Source: Pseudobdellovibrionaceae bacterium (GTDB taxonomy: Bacteria; Bdellovibrionota; Bdellovibrionia; Bdellovibrionales; JAMPXM01). Taken from it: 5,630 bases of DNA. Location of the stretch: NCBI GenBank assembly GCA_913774795.1, contig CAJYIL010000347.1, positions 1 through 5,630 of the forward strand, read 5' to 3'. The translations under genes and the position numbers were made by a program. How positions within the stretch are numbered: the stretch's first letter is position 1; each line of letters opens with the position of its first letter. Positions 1-4,627 of the stretch are shown in pieces. The notes under the pieces were generated by a model. The model had not been told where the DNA came from. It made no database searches and saw only the letters and a program-made list of their open reading frames with translations.

Positions 1-20
1 ACACGACGCTCTTCCGATCT
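1..20. other. Untrimmed Illumina adapter sequence (not genomic)
   Basis: The first 20 bases, ACACGACGCTCTTCCGATCT, are identical to the 3' end of the Illumina TruSeq universal adapter / Read 1 primer site. Their position at base 1 of the window fits an adapter left on a read that was assembled into the contig end. The partial minus-strand gene next to them reads straight into the adapter, so any residues predicted from bases 1-20 are artificial. Real sequence should be taken to start at about base 21. Confidence 0.96.
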
Positions 21-170
21 CACGCCCAGCATGGTGCGAGACGTGGTGTTGTCTGCGTTGGGAACCGCGAGACCGAAGAGACCGCCGATCCAGGCGTGGG
101 GAATGTCGGCGGCGAATGACGGCGCCGAAACGCAAAGAGCTGACAGAACAACGACGAGTGAACGAAGCAT
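21..170 (-). CDS. Partial exported protein, probably an outer-membrane beta-barrel (N-terminal 50 codons)
   Basis: Reading the minus strand from the ATG at 170 gives 50 codons with no stop before the contig end. The product starts with a clear Sec signal peptide, MLRSLVVVLSALCVSAPSFA, with cleavage expected after SFA at residue 20. The mature start ADIPHAWIGGLFGLAVPNAD is glycine-rich with alternating hydrophobic residues, as in the first strand and loop of many small outer-membrane barrels; that class is inferred from style only. A strong AGGAGG ribosome site lies 10 bases upstream of the ATG. The gene is transcribed divergently from the OmpA-family gene. Everything after residue 50 is missing, because the reading frame runs into adapter. 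A periplasmic soluble protein is the alternative. I am confident that this is a gene and unsure of its function. Confidence 0.8.
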
Positions 171-180
171 GATGTGAAAT

Positions 181-186
181 CCTCCT
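181..186 (-). promoter_or_regulatory. Strong Shine-Dalgarno site of the partial minus-strand gene
   Basis: The plus-strand CCTCCT reads AGGAGG on the minus strand, a full match to the anti-Shine-Dalgarno core, 10 bases before the ATG at 170. It fixes the start of the truncated exported protein and supports it being a real, well-translated gene. Confidence 0.8.
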
Positions 187-201
187 ACAACGTTGATTCT
201 A

Positions 202-218
202 AAACGGCGTTGCCGTTT
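202..218. repeat. Inverted repeat AAACGGC-GTT-GCCGTTT in the divergent intergenic region
   Basis: A perfect 7-bp inverted repeat with a 3-base spacer lies between the two divergent genes. On the minus strand it sits directly before TAGAAT (plus 196-201), which could be a -10 box; the palindrome would then fill the 17-base spacer, as some operators do. The matching -35 position (AGTGCG on the minus strand) is poor, so the promoter reading is weak. It could equally be a hairpin in the 5' leader of the minus-strand gene. Confidence 0.4.
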
Positions 219-230
219 CGCACTTTGCAC

Positions 231-249
231 CGTGTCGTCGCGTGACACG
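231..249. repeat. Inverted repeat CGTGTC-n7-GACACG in the divergent intergenic region
   Basis: A perfect 6-bp inverted repeat with a 7-base spacer (GTCGCGT), near the middle of the divergent region. No run of T follows on either strand, so it does not look like a terminator. Its spacing would suit a dimeric regulator binding site, but with 6-bp arms a chance occurrence cannot be excluded. Confidence 0.3.
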
Positions 250-265
250 CTTAGTCTGCTCTCTG

Positions 266-283
266 AGACTTGAGCTTAAGTCT
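266..283. repeat. Near-palindrome AGACTTGAGCTTAAGTCT upstream of the OmpA-family gene
   Basis: An 18-bp near-palindrome with one mismatched symmetric pair (G/T at positions 7 and 12), ending 28 bases before the ATG at 312. The symmetry axis is the central GC. The element ACTTGA recurs at 287-292, 19 bases downstream of its copy at 268-273. The position, between a likely promoter zone and the ribosome site, would suit an operator or a leader element. No convincing -35/-10 pair for the plus-strand gene could be picked out by eye. Confidence 0.35.
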
Positions 284-311
284 TCAACTTGATTGAGCAA
301 CGGAGAAAACC

Positions 312-1700
312 ATGCAGCTGAGAATCGTGCCAATTACGAACGCCTTGGCCGGACTTGTTTTCATCGCAGGCGTGATTGTTTCTCCACAAAATGCGCGCGC
401 CAATGTTGTGGGGCCCGACGCTCAAAACTTTAATCCGACGACGAGTGGTCTTGATTTCGTCACCGTTCAATCGTCTGAGACATTGAAGCCAGGCATCTTC
501 AACCTCGGTCTCTTTCTCAATTATGCGGTCAACTCTCTTCCCTACTTCGATACCAACCAATCGAAGACTCGGTTTAATGACACACTCCTCGGCCTCGATC
601 TGAATGCGGGCGTCGGCTTAACGGATTTCTGGGACATCGGGATTTCGCTGCCGCAGATTCTAAGTCAGTCCGTGGAAGACAGCACGTCACCGCGAGGCGA
701 GTTCGCGTCGACGGGCTCAACCGAGATTCGCGTGAACACAAAATTCCGGTTATGGGGTAACGACTCGCGCGGCTTCGCCCTTGTTTTCTCAGGCAACTTT
801 AACCAGATTCAAAACAACCCTTACGCCGGTCGCGGCGGAAGTCCGACGTTTAACGCAGAAGCCGCTGCCGATACGACTCTTGGTCGTTTCGCGATCGGCG
901 GAAACATTGGTTATCGCGCCAGATCGCCCGGATCGAAAATCCCGGGGACGATTGCGAATCCGCTCGGGAACCAATTTATTTTCTCCGGCGCGGTCTCGTA
1001 CTTAACTTCGTTTTCGACGAAGATCATCGGCGAGATCTTCGCTTCGCTCCCGGCTGAAGACTCGAACGAAATCGATCGTCGCTCACTCTCGTCGGCCGAG
1101 GCCCTTCTCGGTTTCAAATGGGACATCAACACGAACTTGGCTCTTCACGCGGGCGGCGGCACCGAACTTTCGCAAGGTCTCGCCTCACCCGACTACCGGC
1201 TCTACACGGGCTTGAATTACACGTTCGGGCCCGTCTTCAAATCGATCATCCCGACGGCCTCGAAACGCCCGGCGGTCGTTCAAGGGCGCGCGACCGAAGA
1301 GAGTGTCGATGAAGAGCTCTTGCAAGTTCTGACGACGGAGCAAACGTCAACTGGCCCCGTCGAGCGCTTCAGGACTCAATCGATTTTGTTTGAATTCGAC
1401 TCTGATAAAATGGTCGGTAACTATGCGCGCGTGCTTGAAGAGCTCGCAAAATTCTTGCGCGGCGGTTTCAAAGAACTCATCGTCGAAGGCCACACCGATT
1501 CCATCGGAGCGGATGCCTACAATCTGAAACTTTCGCAGCGTCGTGCAAATGCGATCAAGCGCTACATGGTTCAAAAATATTCGTTTGCGCCGAAGTCGAT
1601 TACGGCGATTGGCTACGGAGAATCGCGCCCGATCGCCGATAACGGAAATTATCAGGGGCGACAACTCAACCGCCGCGTCGAATTCAAACTTCGCAGATAA
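312..1700 (+). CDS. OmpA-family outer-membrane protein (N-terminal barrel, C-terminal peptidoglycan-binding domain)
   Basis: This 462-aa protein should sit in the outer membrane and hold it to the cell wall. A Sec signal peptide covers residues 1-30 (cleavage at ARA|N). Residues about 47-308 alternate hydrophobic and polar residues with many Gly, Asn and aromatic residues, and the segment ends in YTF, as a beta-barrel would. A charged linker (about 310-350) leads to an OmpA C-terminal domain at about 350-462. Its landmarks are ILFEFDSDKM, the EGHTDS motif (D396), and NLKLSQRRA (N404 to A412) with R411. The 15-residue spacing between D396 and R411 matches the Asp and Arg that grip diaminopimelate in other OmpA domains. 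The ATG is preceded by GGAGAA four bases upstream. The gene opens a unit with the zinc-finger/histone gene 11 bases downstream. The domain call is firm; the barrel strand number and any pore function are not known. Confidence 0.93.
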   Translation: MQLRIVPITNALAGLVFIAGVIVSPQNARANVVGPDAQNFNPTTSGLDFVTVQSSETLKPGIFNLGLFLNYAVNSLPYFDTNQSKTRFNDTLLGLDLNAGVGLTDFWDIGISLPQILSQSVEDSTSPRGEFASTGSTEIRVNTKFRLWGNDSRGFALVFSGNFNQIQNNPYAGRGGSPTFNAEAAADTTLGRFAIGGNIGYRARSPGSKIPGTIANPLGNQFIFSGAVSYLTSFSTKIIGEIFASLPAEDSNEIDRRSLSSAEALLGFKWDINTNLALHAGGGTELSQGLASPDYRLYTGLNYTFGPVFKSIIPTASKRPAVVQGRATEESVDEELLQVLTTEQTSTGPVERFRTQSILFEFDSDKMVGNYARVLEELAKFLRGGFKELIVEGHTDSIGADAYNLKLSQRRANAIKRYMVQKYSFAPKSITAIGYGESRPIADNGNYQGRQLNRRVEFKLRR

Positions 1701-1711
1701 GGAAATTTCAG

Positions 1712-2320
1712 ATGGAATTGAATCCTGACTTCTGGCGCCGCTGTTCGAGCTGTAAAAACCCGATCAAGTACAGCGCCAACTACTATGTCTGCTCCGTCTC
1801 GACGTGTAACCGAAAGCGAATCGGGTACGTCTTCGATAGCGTGCATTGTTGGGAGCGACACTTGCCCGGCGCTCGTCACAAAGACGCGGCCGCCGTCGAA
1901 GCTAAAGCCCCGACGTTTGAGCAATGGAAGTCGGAGCTGGGAGACGACGCAATCGCGCCAGGCGCGGCAGCCCCCAAGCCTGATGGGGCGCTGAGTGCGA
2001 CCGGAGCAAAGGCGCCGCTGACGCCTGAGCAACAGGCTGCCGCCGTGGCGGCCGCTCGCGGCAGCACTCCGCAACGCGTGTTTGCAAAACCTCAAGCTCC
2101 GGCGGCTTCGAAGTCCGTCTACAAAGACTCGCTCGAGTCCGAAATCCTCGTCGTCGTCAGTAAATTAAAAGCGTACGTCAAAGAGCGCGGCGATATGAAC
2201 ACTTCCGATTCCGTTTCGCAGCTTCTTTCGGATCGACTTCGTCGGCTCTGCGACCGCGCAATCGAAAACGCGCGCGTCGATGGCCGCAAAACCGTCATGG
2301 ATCGCGATTTTGACCGCTAG
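1712..2320 (+). CDS. Zinc-finger protein with C-terminal alpha3-truncated bacterial histone fold (ZZ-histone type)
   Basis: This 202-aa protein is probably a DNA-associated cytoplasmic protein; no signal peptide is seen. Residues 11-56 hold a Cys/His cluster (C11, C14, C27, C32, H45, C46, H50, H56) that looks like a zinc-binding cross-brace domain. Residues about 58-135 form an Ala/Pro/Gly-rich linker, probably disordered. Residues about 142-202 read as a histone fold: helix 1 (ILVVVSKLKAYVKERG), loop 1 (DMNTSD), a long helix 2 (about 166-190), then loop 2, GRKTVMDRDF. This last segment aligns without gaps to GRKTIKAEDI of archaeal histones, keeping the Arg, Lys, Thr and the Asp of the Arg-Asp clamp (R192, K193, T194, D199). 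The protein ends three residues after that Asp, so helix 3 is truncated. AAGGAA lies seven bases before the ATG and overlaps the stop of the OmpA gene, suggesting co-transcription. Published surveys of prokaryotic histones describe such zinc-finger histones; their role is open. The histone reading comes from motif comparison by eye, not a structure prediction. Confidence 0.82.
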   Translation: MELNPDFWRRCSSCKNPIKYSANYYVCSVSTCNRKRIGYVFDSVHCWERHLPGARHKDAAAVEAKAPTFEQWKSELGDDAIAPGAAAPKPDGALSATGAKAPLTPEQQAAAVAAARGSTPQRVFAKPQAPAASKSVYKDSLESEILVVVSKLKAYVKERGDMNTSDSVSQLLSDRLRRLCDRAIENARVDGRKTVMDRDFDR

Positions 2321-2451
2321 CGCAAAAGAGGCACAGCCCTTGCGATAAGACTCTTCGAACAGACCGAGAGTGTGTGTCGGTTCGGCCAAAATGAAATTAA
2401 GCCGAACCCAGCGCGCAATTCACGTCACGACTGTTAAGGAGAATTTTCAAG
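2321..2451 (+). promoter_or_regulatory. 131-bp intergenic region before the GH3 gene, with candidate leader structures
   Basis: No gene is supported here. The stretch holds a weak stem ACCGA/TCGGT (2363-2367 with 2377-2381), a stronger 8-bp inverted repeat (2379-2408), and the AAGGAG ribosome site (2436-2441) of the lipoprotein gene. There is no clear intrinsic terminator after the histone gene, since no stem is followed by a T-run. Transcription from upstream may therefore continue, or a separate promoter may lie here. No confident -35/-10 pair was found. Confidence 0.4.
2379..2408. repeat. 8-bp inverted repeat GGTTCGGC-n14-GCCGAACC
   Basis: Two perfect 8-base arms flank a 14-base A-rich spacer (CAAAATGAAATTAA), ending 43 bases before the GH3 lipoprotein start. 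The arm centres are 22 bases apart, about two helical turns, which suits a dimeric DNA-binding regulator. As RNA it would form an 8-bp hairpin. No T-run follows on either strand, so a Rho-independent terminator is unlikely. The left arm overlaps by three bases the TCGGT half of the ACCGA/TCGGT stem, so the two RNA stems could not form together. Confidence 0.5.
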
Positions 2452-3861
2452 ATGCGCCTCCCACTCCTCGCTTTCGCCGCCTTGGGTCTGTTGACAACCG
2501 CCTGCGCTCCCACGACCGATCACGCCTCCATGGATTTGACAGCAGACACGGTTTTAGCTGCGGATCTTCATCCTGAGCGAAATGCGAGCGACTCGGTCCG
2601 TAACGAAATCGGTCGTCAGTTCATCGTCGAACATTTCGAAGCCGCGACAAGCTCGCTCATGATGCAGTCGATCGTCAGCCAGCGCCCTGCGGGTTTTGTT
2701 TTCTGGAATGCGAACAAGGCCGATGGCAATCAACTCCGCGACGTGATCCGCGCCTACGCGGCGAAAGCCGCGACCACAGGGACAAAAAAAGGTCTTCTCT
2801 TTTCGACCGACTACGAAGGCGGAGGACTTTCGTTTACACCAAATGCAAACAACACCCCAGGCATTCAACGTTTCAGAAAAGGGATGACGGGTCTCGTACA
2901 CCCCGTCTGGCTGGAGAAGTCGATGGCGCAATACGGAACTGAGCTTTGCCGTCTGCACGGTCAGATCATGGCCAAGGAGCTCGCGTCGGTGGGGATCAAT
3001 TATCCGCTGACGATGGTTTCGGATCTTTCGAATTCGCTCTTTCTTCTTCGCTCGGTCAGCAAAGATCCCGCATTGGTATCGAGGTGTTTGCAAGCTTCGA
3101 TGGATGCCTTCTTCGAGAACGGAAAAGTGATTTTCGTCACGAAACACTTTCCGGGTCTCGGGCAAACTCGCGGCGATACGCATGAAGGAACGGTGGTTTC
3201 TCGAGCGACGAACATGACAGAGATCAATCGTCATCTCCAGCCGTTCATCGATCTCATCAACAACTCGAAAGCAAAAGGCCAACAGGAGCTCTTAAGCATT
3301 CTCGCGTCGCACGCGGAAATTCCGATTTTTGATCAAAACCATCTGACAACGGAGTCACCGATCTTGTTGAGACAGGTCTTGCGTCGCCAGCTCGGCTTCA
3401 ACGCACTCGTCGTCAGCGATGCGATGTGGATGGGTGACTACGAACCGATGTCTTTAGGCCAAATGCTCCCTGTTTATCTGAATTCATTTATCTCCGGGAT
3501 GGACATCTTGATGATCAAAGGTGCTCACTTCGGCGGAGCGGTCTCGTTCTTCCGTCAGGTCTACGATAACGAAGTCTCTCCCGAATTGAGAGCGGCGATT
3601 GAAGCTCGCTCGGGCCAAAGCTTCGAGCAAGTGCGCGCAAAATTCATCAGCCGCTTGTCGGAGTCTTCACGCCGTCTCGATTTGGTGGTCGCAAAGGTCG
3701 GCGATCCTCGTTCGAGCATGGGCCACGCAAGTCCTCGTGATGAGTCCACGGCTCTCCGCGATCGTTACGACCAGATCTTGCGTTCGATTGATCCACGCTG
3801 GCAGAATGTGCTTCCAAGCCTCCGCGCTCAAGAAACCGTTTCGACGATGGGAAGCCCGTGA
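2452..3861 (+). CDS. Lipoprotein glycoside hydrolase family 3, NagZ-like beta-N-acetylhexosaminidase
   Basis: This 469-aa protein probably hydrolyses terminal beta-linked N-acetylglucosamine, for example from peptidoglycan fragments, while anchored by lipid in the envelope. The N-terminus is a lipoprotein signal, MRLPLLAFAALGLLTTAC, with the acceptor Cys at 18; Thr at -3 makes the lipobox slightly atypical. NagZ-type GH3 landmarks come in order: TDYEGG with D120, RSVSKDP with R200, KHFPGLG with K231 and H232, GDTH with D242 and H244 (the Asp-His acid/base pair of the NagZ group), and VVSDAMWM with the nucleophile D323. The usual EGGR reads EGGG here. NagZ enzymes are about 340 residues and cytoplasmic; this protein has about 58 extra residues before the first motif and about 50 at the C-terminus without a recognised domain. 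AAGGAG lies 10 bases before the ATG. Its stop overlaps the L,D-transpeptidase start. The family call is firm; substrate and export are inferred. Confidence 0.9.
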   Translation: MRLPLLAFAALGLLTTACAPTTDHASMDLTADTVLAADLHPERNASDSVRNEIGRQFIVEHFEAATSSLMMQSIVSQRPAGFVFWNANKADGNQLRDVIRAYAAKAATTGTKKGLLFSTDYEGGGLSFTPNANNTPGIQRFRKGMTGLVHPVWLEKSMAQYGTELCRLHGQIMAKELASVGINYPLTMVSDLSNSLFLLRSVSKDPALVSRCLQASMDAFFENGKVIFVTKHFPGLGQTRGDTHEGTVVSRATNMTEINRHLQPFIDLINNSKAKGQQELLSILASHAEIPIFDQNHLTTESPILLRQVLRRQLGFNALVVSDAMWMGDYEPMSLGQMLPVYLNSFISGMDILMIKGAHFGGAVSFFRQVYDNEVSPELRAAIEARSGQSFEQVRAKFISRLSESSRRLDLVVAKVGDPRSSMGHASPRDESTALRDRYDQILRSIDPRWQNVLPSLRAQETVSTMGSP

Positions 3862-4409
3862 AGAAGCTAGTTTGGGCCGCACTCCTTTTGTTTTCACTCG
3901 CATCTCAGGCGGCTTTGCGGCTCGATTGTTCAAGCCTAACTCCGAAAGAGCTTTTGATTTTAAAGCGCACGCCGAGTGTTGACCCTTGCGAAGGTAAAGG
4001 GACCGCCCTTGTCGCCTTGACGGGTTCGGGAGTGCTTCACACCTGCATCGATTCGAAGACGGTTGAGAGATTCGACGTGGCGATCGGACGCGGCGGCACG
4101 GGCAAAACGCGCGAAGGCGATCTCAAAACACCGCTTGGCGTTTACTCACTCGGCACTCCCAAAGCATCGGAGCGTTTCGGTTTGTTTATCCCGGTCGGTT
4201 ACCCGACCCGCACTCAATCCGCAAAAGGCTTCACCGGTGGCGCGGTCGGTATTCATGGCCCCGATCGCCTTTTCGCCTGTGCCGGCGCTCTAAACGTCAG
4301 CGTGAATTGGACACAAGGGTGCCTAGCGGTCGCCGACGACCGCTTCATCGTGCATCTCGCTGAATTCGTTAAAGCAAACCCAGGTCTTCGACTCTACAGT
4401 CTCGAATAG
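3858..4409 (+). CDS. Exported L,D-transpeptidase (YkuD domain)
   Basis: This 183-aa periplasmic enzyme should act on peptidoglycan stem peptides, forming or exchanging 3-3 cross-links or attaching other groups through a Cys nucleophile. A Sec signal peptide covers residues 1-18 (MKKLVWAALLLFSLASQA, cleaved before ALRLD). The YkuD fold follows: GRGGTGKTREGDLKTPLGVY near the middle is the conserved 'G..G.TP.G.Y' region, then GIHGPD with H133, then NWTQGCLAV with the catalytic C155. The classic SHGC reads TQGC, a form I recall in one branch of the family. The remaining cysteines (for example C24, C43, C62) could form disulfides. The start is a GTG whose last two bases plus the next A form the TGA stop of the GH3 gene, so translation is probably coupled. 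Pairing with a GH3 enzyme suggests joint cell-wall turnover. In Bdellovibrio, L,D-transpeptidases are known to modify prey wall, but nothing here shows whether this one acts on self or prey. Confidence 0.9.
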   Translation: MKKLVWAALLLFSLASQAALRLDCSSLTPKELLILKRTPSVDPCEGKGTALVALTGSGVLHTCIDSKTVERFDVAIGRGGTGKTREGDLKTPLGVYSLGTPKASERFGLFIPVGYPTRTQSAKGFTGGAVGIHGPDRLFACAGALNVSVNWTQGCLAVADDRFIVHLAEFVKANPGLRLYSLE

Positions 4410-4433
4410 AGACGATCTTTTTAGGGATTCGAG
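4399..4433 (+). terminator. Candidate terminator region after the L,D-transpeptidase gene
   Basis: A short hairpin, GTCTC-GAATA-GAGAC (4399-4413), spans the TAG stop and is followed after four bases by TTTTT (4418-4422). A second, mutually exclusive inverted repeat, CTCGAAT (4401-4407) with ATTCGAG (4427-4433), is followed by TTT. Each stem is short (5 and 7 bp), so termination would be weak to moderate. This is still the best terminator-like spot in the plus-strand unit. Confidence 0.35.
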
Positions 4434-4477
4434 TTTAAAACCATAAATGAGAACTTAACATTCTCCGATAGAGAGTC

Positions 4478-4627
4478 ATGCGAACGACTCCCTTTAGCAA
4501 AACCACTCTTCAACTGCTGGCACTGTCGCTCGCAGGTGTCGCGATCATGATTGCGCTATGCCTACACGTGGGTTCTTCGCTGAAGCCGCGCGTGCGGGAA
4601 CCTGCCTCGATCGAGACGCCTCGTTAA
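4478..4627 (+). CDS. Small single-pass membrane protein candidate, 49 aa
   Basis: An ATG at 4478 opens 49 codons ending in TAA at 4625-4627. The product starts MRTTPFSKTTLQLLALSLAG, has one hydrophobic segment at about residues 9-32, and ends in a basic, proline-containing tail (about 33-49). It could be a small inner-membrane protein or a cleaved exported peptide. A TAG stop in frame at 4469-4471 makes this ATG the earliest start. The ribosome site is poor (GAGAG just upstream). The gene lies 68 bases after the transpeptidase and converges on the DUF4097-type gene, sharing the TTAA at 4624-4627 so that both genes stop there. I recognise no family. The clean membrane segment and the exact tail-to-tail fit favour a real gene, but an ORF this short can occur by chance. 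Confidence 0.45.
   Translation: MRTTPFSKTTLQLLALSLAGVAIMIALCLHVGSSLKPRVREPASIETPR

Noticed and set aside
1652..2095. 147-codon open frame on the minus strand over the zinc-finger/histone gene
   Set aside because: It is antisense to the well-supported plus-strand gene and crosses the OmpA/histone junction. Its Arg/Leu/Gly-rich product looks like a codon-bias shadow.
2321..2344. Possible terminator CGCAA...TTGCG after the histone-type gene
   Set aside because: Only 5 bp can pair, across a loop of about 14 bases, and no T-run follows.
2370..2576. 68-codon plus-strand open frame across the gap before the GH3 gene
   Set aside because: It overlaps the GH3 start in another frame, has no convincing ribosome site, and begins within the inverted-repeat region. 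Its second half is a frame shadow of the lipoprotein signal peptide.
2554..3282. 242-codon open frame on the minus strand
   Set aside because: It lies wholly antisense to the GH3 gene, whose family motifs are clear. The translation is rich in Arg and His with no recognisable fold or signal, as expected from reading the opposite strand of a moderately GC-rich gene.
4606..4615. Palindrome CTCGATCGAG near the end of the small ORF
   Set aside because: A 10-bp perfect palindrome inside coding sequence with no T-run or partner site; easily due to chance.
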